Positions 1 through 7,466 of a stretch of DNA of 64,000 bases are shown in pieces. The position numbers were made by a program, and so were the translations under genes. Numbering within the stretch: the stretch's first letter is position 1; each line of letters begins with the position of its first letter. Source of the DNA: Pelagibius sp965227505 (GTDB lineage: Bacteria > Pseudomonadota > Alphaproteobacteria > Kiloniellales > Kiloniellaceae). Location: NCBI RefSeq assembly GCF_965227505.1, contig NZ_OZ245757.1:124001-188000 (forward strand), given 5' to 3'. A model generated the notes under the pieces. The model worked only from the letters and a program-made list of their open reading frames with translations, searched no databases and had not been told where the DNA came from.

Positions 1-1139
1 TTTCCACCTATCGCGCCCAGCGGCGCGGCGGCAAGGGCCGTGCCGGCATGGCGACCCGCGACGAGGACTTCGTCAGCCAGGTCTTCGTCTGCAACACCCA
101 TACGCCGGTGCTGTTCTTTTCCTCCCGCGGCATGGTCTACAAGCTGAAGGTCTACCGCCTGCCCATCGGCACGCCCCAGGCCCGCGGCAAGGCGCTGATC
201 AACCTGCTGCCGCTGGCGGAGGGCGAGGTGATCACCACCTTCATGCCGATGCCGGAGGACGAGGCGACCTGGGACCGGATGTACGTCGTCTTCGCGACCT
301 CCGACGGGAACGTACGCCGCAACAAGCTCTCGGACTTCGTGCGCGTTGCGGCCAACGGCAAGATCGCCATGAAGCTGGACGGCGGCGACAGCGAACTGGT
401 GAGCGTGCGCCCCTGCGGGCCCGACGACGACGTTCTGCTGGCCACCGCGGGCGGGCGCTGCATCCGCTTCAGCGTCTCCGACGTGCGGGTCTTCGCCGGG
501 CGCACCTCGACGGGCGTGCGCGGGGTCAAGCTGGCCAAGGGCGACAGGGTGATCTCCATGTCCATCCTGCGCTCCGGCGAGGCCGAGAGCACGGAAGAGC
601 GCGACGCCTATCTGCGCTATGCCACCGCACGCCGGCGCGGCGAGAACGGCAACGGCGAGTCGGTGCCCGAGAACGGCATCGATCTCTCGCCCGAACGGCT
701 GGCCGAACTGGCCGCGGGGGAGCAGTTCATCCTTTCGGTCGCCAACGACGGCTACGGCAAGCGCACCTCGGCCTACGAGTACCGTCTGACCGGCCGCGGC
801 GGACGCGGCATCGGCAACCTCGACCTCAGCCGTCCGGGCGGGCGGGAGTCCGGCGTCGTGGCGGCCTTTCCGGTGGCCCCGGGCGACCAGATCATGCTGG
901 TGACCGACGGCGGCAAGCTGATCCGCAGCCCGGTCGACGATATCCGCATCGCCGGGCGCACCACCCGCGGCGTCATGCTGTTCCGGATCGACGAGCGGGA
1001 GCGCATCGTCTCCGTCGCCCACCTGCCGGAGGAAGACGACGAGGACGATAACGGCGAAGACAATACCGGTGGGGACAATGGCGGTGGAGCGGCGGACCCG
1101 GCCGCGGGCGCCGCCGAAACGCCGCCAGAGACCTCATAG
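1..1139 (+). CDS. gyrA: DNA gyrase subunit A, C-terminal part (5' end outside window)
   Basis: This is the C-terminal DNA-wrapping domain of GyrA, the cutting and rejoining subunit of the type II topoisomerase that supercoils DNA. The frame is open from base 3, so the gene enters from the left; 378 residues are visible. The GyrA box QRRGGKG, needed for DNA wrapping, lies at visible residues 6-12. It is followed by repeated beta-pinwheel blades, with blade signatures such as GRTSTGVRGVKL and GRTTRGV. The protein ends in an acidic, then Gly/Ala/Pro-rich tail (about the last 40 residues), a common and variable feature of alphaproteobacterial GyrA. The gene stops 20 bases before coaD, and this neighbourhood is common in alphaproteobacteria. 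The breakage-reunion domain and active-site tyrosine are outside the window. Confidence 0.97.
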   Translation, partial: STYRAQRRGGKGRAGMATRDEDFVSQVFVCNTHTPVLFFSSRGMVYKLKVYRLPIGTPQARGKALINLLPLAEGEVITTFMPMPEDEATWDRMYVVFATSDGNVRRNKLSDFVRVAANGKIAMKLDGGDSELVSVRPCGPDDDVLLATAGGRCIRFSVSDVRVFAGRTSTGVRGVKLAKGDRVISMSILRSGEAESTEERDAYLRYATARRRGENGNGESVPENGIDLSPERLAELAAGEQFILSVANDGYGKRTSAYEYRLTGRGGRGIGNLDLSRPGGRESGVVAAFPVAPGDQIMLVTDGGKLIRSPVDDIRIAGRTTRGVMLFRIDERERIVSVAHLPEEDDEDDNGEDNTGGDNGGGAADPAAGAAETPPETS

Positions 1140-1159
1140 CAAGAGGAGATCGAAGGACC

Positions 1160-1714
1160 ATGAAAAAGCCTCTGGTCGGTGTGTATCCCGGCACCTTCGA
1201 TCCCATAACCAACGGCCATCAGGACATCATCGGCCGGGCCTGCAAGATCCTGGACAGGCTGGTCATTGCGGTTGCGCGCAATGCCGGCAAAGGACCGCTC
1301 TTCACCATCGACGAGCGGGTGGAGATGGTCCGCGACGAGATCGCGCAGATGGAACACTACGGCGCCGAGGTGTTGGTCCACAGCTTCGACAGTCTGCTGA
1401 TCAACTTCTGTCACGAGGTCGGCGCACAGGTCCTGGTGCGCGGCCTGCGCGCCGTCTCCGACTTCGAGTATGAGTTTCAGATGGCCAGCATGAACGCGCG
1501 CCTCGATGACGACATCGAGACCGTTTTCCTCATGGCCTCCGAACGCCAGCAGTTCATCTCCTCGCGCTTCGTCAAGGAGATCGGGCGTCTGGGCGGCGAC
1601 ATCTCCAGCTTCGTCGGCCCCCAGGTGGCGGCCCGGCTGCGCGACCGCTTCCACCTGGAGCAGGAGGATGGCAAGGCCGCGGCCAAACGCCTGCAGACCC
1701 TCAAGCAGGACTGA
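1160..1714 (+). CDS. coaD: Phosphopantetheine adenylyltransferase
   Basis: CoaD transfers AMP from ATP to 4'-phosphopantetheine, giving dephospho-CoA, the penultimate step of coenzyme A synthesis in the cytoplasm. The start is supported by an AGGAG ribosome-binding site in the 20-base gap after gyrA. The N-terminal nucleotidyltransferase signature GTFDPITNGH is at residues 11-20, with the catalytic T/HxGH motif as TNGH at 17-20. The core continues with LVRGLRAVSDFEYE and the late QQFISSRFVKE motif. At 184 residues it is about 20 longer than many family members, because of a charged C-terminal extension after the conserved core. The short gap suggests co-transcription with gyrA. Confidence 0.96.
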   Translation: MKKPLVGVYPGTFDPITNGHQDIIGRACKILDRLVIAVARNAGKGPLFTIDERVEMVRDEIAQMEHYGAEVLVHSFDSLLINFCHEVGAQVLVRGLRAVSDFEYEFQMASMNARLDDDIETVFLMASERQQFISSRFVKEIGRLGGDISSFVGPQVAARLRDRFHLEQEDGKAAAKRLQTLKQD

Positions 1715-1761
1715 CCAGGGATAGTCGGGCCACTCGGCCGGTGGCCGTTGAGACGAGGCCC

Positions 1762-1813
1762 GTTGACCGGGGCTGTCTACCAGGCCTGTCTACCGGGCCT
1801 GTTGACCGGGGCT
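1762..1813. repeat. Tandem repeat, four 13-base units
   Basis: Four head-to-tail units at 1762-1774, 1775-1787, 1788-1800 and 1801-1813. The outer two are identical (GTTGACCGGGGCT); the inner two are variants (GTCTACCAGGCCT and GTCTACCGGGCCT). The array lies in the spacer between coaD and tRNA-Lys and has no coding role that I can see. Confidence 0.85.
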
Positions 1814-1916
1814 GGGCCGGGCCTTATGGTGCGCGCGCCGTGCATTTCGGCCCGTTTCGCCGGAGTCCTAACCACACTCTGGCACCGCCCGGAACGCCGG
1901 CGATCCCGTCTCTCGG

Positions 1917-1992
1917 GGGCCCGTAGCTCAGTTGGTAGAGCACCTGACTTTTAATCAGGTTGTCGCAGGTTCGATCCCTGCCGGGCTCACCA
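1917..1992 (+). tRNA. tRNA-Lys (anticodon TTT)
   Basis: A complete cloverleaf can be drawn. The acceptor stem is GGGCCCG at 1917-1923 paired with CGGGCTC at 1982-1988 (one G-U pair). The D-arm starts GCTCAGTTGGTAGAGC, the anticodon stem-loop is CCTGA-CTTTTAA-TCAGG with anticodon TTT, and the T-arm contains GGTTCGATCC. The 3' CCA is encoded at 1990-1992. The length is 76 bases. Confidence 0.97.
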
Positions 1993-2341
1993 TCACTCCT
2001 GCGCTTTAGCCTCTCCCGGCAGCCTCCTTCGGAAGGGCTGCGCTCCGGGCCATGGACCGCGCCGCTGCGGCAAGGCCACGGTCGGCAGGAACACCGCTTT
2101 CATCAGCCAAGGCACTCCGGCTTCTTCCGCGGGATCGCTTACAGCGTCGGGCAGACCCGCATCCTGGCCGCCCTGCCGGGGGTGCGGCCATTGTCCGGCC
2201 CTTTCGACTACAAGAGTATGAAAATAGTTATTTCGTGTACTTTTCTTTACCAATCGTTATAAGTCAGGAGGCTAGGCTGATTTTCCGAATTTGTATTTTT
2301 AGCAAATACTGCAATGGCTTGGCGGTAACAGGGGTGACCTC
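1993..2341. other. Spacer with an AT-rich block before the histidine kinase
   Basis: The first two thirds are ordinary GC-rich sequence in which I see no convincing gene. From about 2215 to 2312 the base composition turns AT-rich, unlike the surroundings. This block contains a small perfect hairpin, GTATTT (2293-2298) and AAATAC (2304-2309) around a 5-base loop. It is the likely promoter region of the kinase gene starting at 2342, but I cannot assign -35 and -10 boxes with confidence. Confidence 0.5.
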
Positions 2342-3433
2342 TTGGACTTCGTGATGCGGATCGGGCGTTACACGCTGCCGAATGCAGCCGTCGACATCAT
2401 CTTCGCCACCCTCGGCTTCTTGCTCGCGTTCCTTGTGGCTGGCGCCTTCGATCTGGCCGAGATGTGGCAGGACTTCGCCGAGGATCACGAAGCCTGGGAA
2501 GTGGACGAGATCCCCATTGCGGTCATGCTGCTGACGGTCTCCTTCGGCTGGTTCGCCTGGCGGCGCTGGTACGAGTTCAAGGCGGAGGCGCGGCGGCGCA
2601 AAGAGATGAACGCTCAGCTCGAGGAGGAGCTGCGCCGGCGCAAGGAGATCGAAGAGGGGCTCGTCAAGGCGCAGATGAGGGCAGAGACGGCCGACCGCGC
2701 GAAGACCCAGTTTCTCGCCAATATGAGCCACGAGTTGCGGACGCCGCTCAATGCCACCATCGGCTTTGCGGAGCTGATGGAGCGGGAAGTGCACGGGCCG
2801 ATCGGCGTCGAAGCCTACAAGGACTACATCACCGATATCCGCGCATCGGGGCGCCACCTGCTCGGCATCATCAACGACATTCTCGATCTGACGAAGATCG
2901 AGGCCGGCAAGCTGGATCTCAAAGAGGAGGAATTCACACTCGAGGAGATCTCGGAGCCGGCGATCCGTCTGGTCACGCCGCTGGCGCGGGAGTACGACAT
3001 CGCCCTGCCGTCCGCGCCGCTGCCGGGCTCGCTGGGGCTTTGCGGCGACCCGAGACTGGTTACGCAGATCCTCACCAACCTGCTGTCCAACGCCGTACGG
3101 TTCAGCCGTGCCGGCGGTTCCGTCCGCCTCTACAGTCAGATCGATCTGGCGGGGCGCTGCGTGCTTTCAGTCACCGACGATGGCATCGGGATGACTGCGG
3201 AGGAGATTGAGCTGGCGATGCAGCCGTTCGGCCAGGTCGACAGCGTTTTCGCGCGCAAGCGCGGCGGCACGGGCCTCGGCCTGCCTCTGGTGAAAGCGCT
3301 GACGGAGTTGCATGACGGCGAGGTGCAGGTCGAGAGTGCGCCTGACCGCGGCACCACGGTCTCGGTCGTCTTTCCCGCCGCGCGTTCCCGTGGCAACGCC
3401 GCTGTCACGGCGCCCGCCAAGGCCGCGTCCTAG
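2342..3433 (+). CDS. Membrane-bound sensor histidine kinase
   Basis: This is a two-component sensor kinase of 363 residues. Two hydrophobic segments (about residues 13-36 and 57-74) flank a short acidic loop, so there is no sizeable periplasmic sensor domain. A charged coiled-coil linker follows (about 78-122). The HisKA dimerisation domain has the phospho-acceptor His130 in MSHELRTPLN. The HATPase domain shows an N box around Asn250 (NLLSNAVRF), the G1 box VTDDGIGM near 276-283 and the G2 box GGTGLGL near 308-314. The TTG start is preferred over GTG 2351 and ATG 2354 because AGGGG lies seven bases upstream of it. No response regulator is adjacent, so the partner is unknown. The spacing resembles orphan alphaproteobacterial kinases of the PleC/DivJ class. 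Confidence 0.9.
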   Translation: MDFVMRIGRYTLPNAAVDIIFATLGFLLAFLVAGAFDLAEMWQDFAEDHEAWEVDEIPIAVMLLTVSFGWFAWRRWYEFKAEARRRKEMNAQLEEELRRRKEIEEGLVKAQMRAETADRAKTQFLANMSHELRTPLNATIGFAELMEREVHGPIGVEAYKDYITDIRASGRHLLGIINDILDLTKIEAGKLDLKEEEFTLEEISEPAIRLVTPLAREYDIALPSAPLPGSLGLCGDPRLVTQILTNLLSNAVRFSRAGGSVRLYSQIDLAGRCVLSVTDDGIGMTAEEIELAMQPFGQVDSVFARKRGGTGLGLPLVKALTELHDGEVQVESAPDRGTTVSVVFPAARSRGNAAVTAPAKAAS

Positions 3434-3561
3434 CCGCAGGACTCCCTGAAGACCTCTTGGGAGGGGCTGGAGCGTCAAATCTTCTACAGTTCTGGAAGGG
3501 GAGAGGCCGCGGCGCGGCCCAGCCCAACCCAACCCAACCCAAGCTATTCCTGCCCGAAAGG

Positions 3562-3762
3562 TCAGTGCTTGGTGGTCCGCATCCGGGTCCAGGGCGAGCG
3601 GACGGGCCGGCGCAGGCTGCGCTCGAAGGCGGCCAGTTCGGTCGAGGAATGCTGCGCGCAGGGCAGGTGACGCCGCTCGCGGTGGGTTCCCATCGGCGGG
3701 TGGTTCTTGCGGATGGTCTCTTCCAAGCCGGTCGACCGCCAAAACATCAAATGGTTTGCCAT
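3562..3762 (-). CDS. Small basic protein of unknown function
   Basis: A 66-residue product starting MANHLMFWRS and rich in Arg, His and Pro. The start at 3762 is chosen because a good ribosome-binding site (AGGGGAGAGAA) precedes that ATG; a longer frame to 3825 has no such signal. I recognise no domain, and there is no signal peptide or membrane segment. It stands alone between the kinase and the small membrane protein gene. The ribosome-binding site is the main support; the amino-acid composition could also arise from GC-rich chance sequence. Confidence 0.4.
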   Translation of the reverse strand: MANHLMFWRSTGLEETIRKNHPPMGTHRERRHLPCAQHSSTELAAFERSLRRPVRSPWTRMRTTKH

Positions 3763-3940
3763 TGTTCTCTCCCCTGATTCAGGTCTCTCACAGCCGGTCG
3801 GACGTCGTCTGCCCGTACCGATCACTCGATCCCTAGTCGCAGGCTAGCGACGTGCGGTTCACACTCTTGTGCGTATTGTCACACCCAGGGGTAAACATTC
3901 GCTTGCGGCCGATGCTCGGATTGCGGCTGGCCGGAGGGCT

Positions 3941-3971
3941 GGGGCAGGGGTATGGGGCAGGGGTATGGGGC
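3941..3971. repeat. Tandem repeat, two and a third 13-base units
   Basis: The unit GGGGCAGGGGTAT occurs at 3941-3953 and 3954-3966, and a third copy begins at 3967 (GGGGC). It sits just beyond the 3' end of the minus-strand gene at 3979-4224. A short CCCAA run near 3520-3541 is another simple repeat nearby. Confidence 0.8.
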
Positions 3972-3978
3972 GCGACGG

Positions 3979-4224
3979 TCAGTCGTCTTTTTTGCGCTGC
4001 AGCATCATGAGGTTCGCGGCCATGGAGACCGAACCGAAGGTGATGAAGAGTCCGAAGAACAGCAATGCCAGCACCAGGATCGGGGTGTCGCTGGAGAACG
4101 TCAGCCGGCGCAGCCCGGCAAAGTCGCTGACCAGAATGGCGGCGCCAAAGAGCGCCCCTGCAGCAATGCCGGTGGCGAGATGCCGGGCAAGAAACCCGAG
4201 AAAAGACCGGTCCTGAGGTGTCAA
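3979..4224 (-). CDS. Small two-helix membrane protein, unknown function
   Basis: An 81-residue protein read from a TTG start at 4224, because GAGGAA lies six bases upstream of that codon. The frame is open further upstream to an ATG at 4434, but that extension has no ribosome-binding site and runs through a 14-base tandem repeat, so I treat it as non-coding. The product begins TPQDRSFLGFLARH and has two hydrophobic segments at about residues 15-36 and 48-72, followed by a short basic tail (QRKKDD). This looks like an inner-membrane protein of a type common as conserved hypotheticals in alphaproteobacteria. No catalytic motif is visible. Confidence 0.6.
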   Translation of the reverse strand: MTPQDRSFLGFLARHLATGIAAGALFGAAILVSDFAGLRRLTFSSDTPILVLALLFFGLFITFGSVSMAANLMMLQRKKDD

Positions 4225-4587
4225 AGCGGCTTCCTCGCGAGGGTCGCTCGGCCATCCGGTTGCAAGAGCCCGGGTATGGGCGGCAGCCAGGGCGTTGCGG
4301 CCAGGGCGTTGCGGCCAGGGCGCTACGAACAGGGGAGAGGCCAGCGGGACGGGGCCGGCATGCTCTCCCGGAGGCTCAGGATCAGCCTCTCCGCCGTGCA
4401 CTTCAAGGAGCATCTTCGGGGCCGATTGTCGCATCGCCGGAGGTGAGAAAAACCACAGTATTCGGGCTTCGGCGGACCAATACTAAGACAGGAATTTTCG
4501 CCAAATCTCGGCGGCAATTTAGTAACCGAACGTTAAAACAAGACGTGCAGGCTGTGTTGGTGCGTAGGCATGGGAGAGGTTGAAGCG
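4225..4587. other. Spacer with tandem repeat and AT-richer promoter-like part
   Basis: The left part carries three 14-base repeats (4286-4327). From about 4440 to 4550 the sequence becomes less GC-rich and lies directly upstream of the small gene starting at 4588, so it may hold that gene's promoter. I find no clear promoter boxes and no further gene. Confidence 0.45.
4286..4327. repeat. Tandem repeat, three 14-base units
   Basis: Units at 4286-4299, 4300-4313 and 4314-4327; the first two are identical (GCCAGGGCGTTGCG) and the third differs at two bases. A 14-base unit would shift any reading frame on expansion, which argues that this stretch is not translated. Confidence 0.85.
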
Positions 4588-4806
4588 ATGAAAGCTCAGC
4601 AAGGCTTCGATCCGGCACAATGGATCGTCGACGCCTTTCGGGCGGGAATCTTCGCGCGTGTGAACGCCAACGGTGACCTGGCGCTTGACGTCGTCAACGC
4701 CTGCCCGCGTGAGACCGAGGAACTGCTCGGCCGTTTGAGCGGCAATTCGGAAGCCGTGATCCTGCAGATGCCCAAGCCCGACAGCGACGTCCTCTATCTG
4801 AACTGA
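4588..4806 (+). CDS. Small acidic protein of unknown function
   Basis: A 72-residue product beginning MKAQQGFDPAQWIVDAFRAG. The start at 4588 is preferred over ATG 4570 because GGGAGAGG is placed eight bases upstream of it. Composition is balanced and acidic, with predicted helices and no signal peptide or membrane segment, so it reads like a real cytoplasmic protein. I recognise no family. Its stop codon lies inside the first unit of the 16-base tandem repeat that begins at 4799, so the repeat array may have arisen by duplication of the gene's 3' end. Confidence 0.6.
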   Translation: MKAQQGFDPAQWIVDAFRAGIFARVNANGDLALDVVNACPRETEELLGRLSGNSEAVILQMPKPDSDVLYLN

Positions 4807-4894
4807 TCCCGGCCTGAACTGATCCCGGCCTGAACTGATCCCGGCCTGAACTGATCCCGGCCTGAATTGAACTGGGCCTGACCCGGCCCGGGCC
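4799..4894. repeat. Tandem repeat, four 16-base units plus two decayed ones
   Basis: Four identical units (TGAACTGATCCCGGCC) at 4799-4814, 4815-4830, 4831-4846 and 4847-4862, followed by two degenerate copies at 4863-4878 and 4879-4894. The first unit covers the last codons and the TGA stop of the small gene ending at 4806. Each unit contains TGA in the same register, so a slipped copy number would not extend that protein. Confidence 0.92.
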
Positions 4895-4934
4895 TCTTCC
4901 GATACAGCCGCTGCGAACCCCGGCGTGTCCTCCG

Positions 4935-5381
4935 TCAGTCGACGCCGATCACGTCGATGTCGCTGTCGAGCACGAGTTGCCGCAGCGTCTTCAGTCCGAT
5001 CTCCAGCTCTTCGAACTCCCGCCTCAGCAGGGCGACTTCCTCAATGGCTGTCTTGCGGCTGGCCTGACTGCGCGGCAGTTCCATCAGGGCGGCGAGATAG
5101 CGCCCCTTGGCATGGGCGGCGCGGCGCACCAGGGCTCTGATCTCACTCTGGCGCAGATTGACCAGGACCGACATCACCTCGCGACGGCCCTGCTCCTGGA
5201 TGCTTTCGTCGATCTGCTCGACGAATGCGCCGGCGGAGACCTTTGGCTGCTCCGGCTCCGGCACCGCCAGGGTTTCTTCGAGCATGCGCAGCGCCTCGCG
5301 GGGTTTGCCGCTGGTCCGATGAAACCACTGCATCGCCTCGTTTGTCTGGGGGTCTGCCCGGGAGAGATCCGTGAAGGTCAT
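4935..5381 (-). CDS. Helical protein of unknown function
   Basis: A 148-residue cytoplasmic protein that is mostly helical and highly charged, with a coiled-coil-like C-terminal half (about residues 75-138) rich in Glu, Arg and Leu. The start ATG is preceded by AGGAGCAGGG. There is no signal peptide and no membrane segment. I recognise no named family. Codon usage resembles the neighbouring real genes, and the frame begins and ends cleanly in intergenic sequence. The gene stands alone, with no operon partner to suggest a role. Confidence 0.65.
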   Translation of the reverse strand: MTFTDLSRADPQTNEAMQWFHRTSGKPREALRMLEETLAVPEPEQPKVSAGAFVEQIDESIQEQGRREVMSVLVNLRQSEIRALVRRAAHAKGRYLAALMELPRSQASRKTAIEEVALLRREFEELEIGLKTLRQLVLDSDIDVIGVD

Positions 5382-5660
5382 GCGCGTTTCCCTGCTCCTG
5401 TCATCTGCGCTGCACGTCGCTGGACGAGCGTCCTCCGCCCGTCACTGCACAGATCAGACTTTGCAATCGACGGGCCAGTTGCGTGGGCCCGCGGCAGGCG
5501 CAGGATTCCCGGGCTCGGCCGGGCAGGCCCAGTTCCGGGCGGAGAACATTCGGTCGGGCGCGGCAAATCCTGCCGGGTGAAATCTGCCCTTGCCCGCAGA
5601 GCGGGCGGCGGGAGAACCTGAGAAGAGTGGGAGAGGCCGGCGCGGCGGCGGCCTTGGCGG

Positions 5661-5969
5661 TCAGTCGATGGCCAGCGAGCGCCCGTTCAGTGCCGGGTGG
5701 TCGTCATTGGCGGCCCCGGGGATTTCGAGGCGACCGTCCGGTCCGTCGGCCAGCCGCAGGACGCGGCTGCGGACCCGTTTCAGTCCGGCCCGGTTTTGGC
5801 GGTTCCGCCGGAAGCTCCGCAGGGCGCGCCAGCAAACGACCGCCATGATGATGCCCAGCCACATGTAGGGATACCACCAGGGCATCAGCACGATGAAGTC
5901 CCTGAGCAGGACATAGTAGGGGTCGGCTTCGGCGCCGGGCCCATAGATCCATTGCAGGACGTCCAACAT
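5661..5969 (-). CDS. Small single-helix membrane protein, unknown function
   Basis: A 102-residue protein with an aromatic-rich N-terminus (WIYGPG, PYYVLL, MPWWYPYMW), one clear membrane segment at about residues 26-48, and then a strongly basic stretch (RALRSFRRNRQNR), suggesting an inside-positive inner-membrane protein with a soluble tail of about 50 residues. GGAGGCG lies upstream of the ATG at suitable spacing. No domain is recognised. The upstream spacer (5970-6257) is unusually AT-rich and may hold its promoter. Confidence 0.55.
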   Translation of the reverse strand: MLDVLQWIYGPGAEADPYYVLLRDFIVLMPWWYPYMWLGIIMAVVCWRALRSFRRNRQNRAGLKRVRSRVLRLADGPDGRLEIPGAANDDHPALNGRSLAID

Positions 5970-5995
5970 GACGTCATCGCCTCCGCATTCTTCAT

Positions 5996-6140
5996 ACCTG
6001 AAGTGCGGCTATTATTTGGCAATGTTAAGAGAAAATCAACTAAATTTTTAGATGTTGTTAACCATGATCTCTCGAAATTCAAATAAATTTAAAATAAATC
6101 GCCGTTAAATACATGTTGTATTGTATATAATCTCTGCACA
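5996..6140. other. AT-rich intergenic block
   Basis: About 145 bases of distinctly AT-rich sequence between a small membrane protein gene and an exported protein gene, both on the minus strand. It includes a TATAAT hexamer at 6126-6131 on the plus strand, without a good -35 match at 17 bases. It may be a promoter region or a nucleoid-protein binding stretch; nothing coding is convincing here. Confidence 0.4.
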
Positions 6141-6257
6141 AGGCACGTTGCTGAGAAGACTCCATGGAACGCCGAACGCGGGCTTTGCGCAGCGGCCGGA
6201 TCAGATCCGCTGATTTGGGCTGAATCACAAAGCTGTTTCGTCCAAACGCGGTCCGCT

Positions 6258-6761
6258 TCACTCGCCCAGGCCGCAGGCCCAGCGATTGAAGTCTTCCTTG
6301 GCGGGAACGCCCGCGGGCGCGGGCTCTATGTGGCTGAGGCCGAGGGTCATGAAATCGCCGGAGCCATCGATTGCGGCTACCGTGTCCACATAGTTGAGGC
6401 GCCCGCGGTAATAGAGCCGCGGTGTCTGCGGAATGACCCTGATCGGCGGCAGCTCCGAGATGTGGCCGCTTGCGCGGTCCAGCACGAAAAGCTCGACAGC
6501 CCGTCCAGCCTCCCAGAGTGTCGGTCCCAGGGTGACCAGCAGCATTTCCTCGCTCTTATAGGCGCGGGACTGGCCGTCCAGAATGTAGCCCCAGCCCCGC
6601 CAGCACTCGGTCGCCTGACCGGCGGACAGGGTCTCCGGGGGGGAACCGGGAACGCTTTGCGCCGCGGCCGGCGGACCGGCGGCGGCACAGGCTGCGATGA
6701 CTGCGGCGGCCACGGCCAGGGCGCGAAGCCGGAGCGGGGTTACGAGAATGAACGGACGCAC
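6258..6761 (-). CDS. Exported protein of unknown function
   Basis: A 167-residue protein read from a GTG at 6761, which puts a classic signal peptide at the N-terminus: basic n-region, Ala-rich hydrophobic core and a likely cleavage site after AAA near residue 34. The frame is open further upstream to a GTG at 6824, but the extra 21 residues would bury the signal. The mature part has a Cys pair (one in TECWRGWG and one near the C-terminus in RWACGLG) that could form a periplasmic disulfide. No family is recognised. It follows the DksA-like gene closely on the same strand and may be co-transcribed with it. Confidence 0.65.
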   Translation of the reverse strand: MRPFILVTPLRLRALAVAAAVIAACAAAGPPAAAQSVPGSPPETLSAGQATECWRGWGYILDGQSRAYKSEEMLLVTLGPTLWEAGRAVELFVLDRASGHISELPPIRVIPQTPRLYYRGRLNYVDTVAAIDGSGDFMTLGLSHIEPAPAGVPAKEDFNRWACGLGE

Positions 6762-6827
6762 GGGCGGTTGGTTCTCAAAGGGACGGGGAGAGCGGCGGCG
6801 GGCGGCGGTTCCGAAAGCCGGCACGCA

Positions 6828-7187
6828 TCAATCGCCGCCGGCTTTTCCTGCGCAGCCGACGCAGGTGGGCAGGGTGGGGTCGAGTTCCAGGCGTCGCAGC
6901 GGGATACGCTCGCCGCAAGTGACGCAGTAGCCGTAGTCCCCCGATTCGATGCGCTTCAGGCTGGCTTCAATGCGCTGCAGCTCCGCCTTGCGGCGGCGTT
7001 CAGCCTCCAGGGACATTGCTTGACTTTGGAGCGCATCCATTCGCGACAGCCTGCCAACCCTGGTCTGATCCAGTTCGACCGGTTTTCGGCTGTCCGCCGA
7101 GCTCGCGGCTAGATCCAGGAGCTCCCGGCGGCGCAGGATCAGGCGCGCGCGAAGAGCGGAGAGGTCCACCTGGATCGGTTCATTCAT
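6828..7187 (-). CDS. DksA/TraR-type C4 zinc-finger protein
   Basis: A 119-residue protein of the DksA/TraR family, which binds the RNA polymerase secondary channel and tunes transcription. The C-terminal zinc finger has Cys88, Cys91, Cys109 and Cys112 (CxxC, 17 residues, CxxC). An N-terminal helical hairpin carries the segment DQTRVGRLSRMDALQSQAM at about residues 40-58; the pair Asp40 and Asp51 is near the tip, as in short DksA-like proteins. It is shorter than classical DksA (about 150). The ATG at 7187 is chosen because family homology begins there. The frame stays open to 7364 through a non-conserved stretch that contains a nested inverted repeat. Confidence 0.88.
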   Translation of the reverse strand: MNEPIQVDLSALRARLILRRRELLDLAASSADSRKPVELDQTRVGRLSRMDALQSQAMSLEAERRRKAELQRIEASLKRIESGDYGYCVTCGERIPLRRLELDPTLPTCVGCAGKAGGD

Positions 7188-7281
7188 CCCGTATGATGAA
7201 CCCCGCTGTTTCGCACGGCAAGGGGCTTTGCGCGGGGTGAAGTCGGCGCGGGCCCGGTGGTTTCGTGATCTGGAGAAGAGG

Positions 7282-7376
7282 AAGCCTGCAGGGATGTCTA
7301 GGGGGCCCCGGCCGTCTTCGGGGGTTGGTAGACATGAAGTCGTACAGGGAGGCAGGGTCCCCATCCCTGCAGGCTT
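7282..7376. repeat. Nested inverted repeat upstream of the DksA-like gene
   Basis: Two perfect 15-base arms, AAGCCTGCAGGGATG (7282-7296) and its exact reverse complement (7362-7376), enclose 65 bases. Inside them, TCTA (7297-7300) pairs with TAGA (7329-7332), and CCCCG (7306-7310) pairs with CGGGG (7319-7323). On the minus strand this would form a branched structured leader about 95 bases before the start codon at 7187. It could be a structured RNA, a regulatory site or a remnant of a small inverted-repeat element; no flanking target duplication is visible. Confidence 0.7.
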
Positions 7377-7466
7377 ACCGATCGAAGCCTAGGGGGCGGC
7401 CTCTATCTGCGGGGTGATCTTTTTGTGTCAAGCCTTAGGGTTTTCACCCTAAAGGGTTACGACTAC

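Noticed and set aside
1762..1813. CRISPR array or attachment site next to tRNA-Lys
   Set aside because: The units are contiguous, without spacers, and no duplicated tRNA 3' end, integrase or phage gene is present.
6079..6261. A 60-codon minus-strand frame in the AT-rich block
   Set aside because: No ribosome-binding site; it spans the AT-rich intergenic sequence and has no recognisable features.
7433..7458. Hairpin CCTTAGGG / CCCTAAAGG as a terminator
   Set aside because: The stem has a bulge, and neither strand has a T-run after it.
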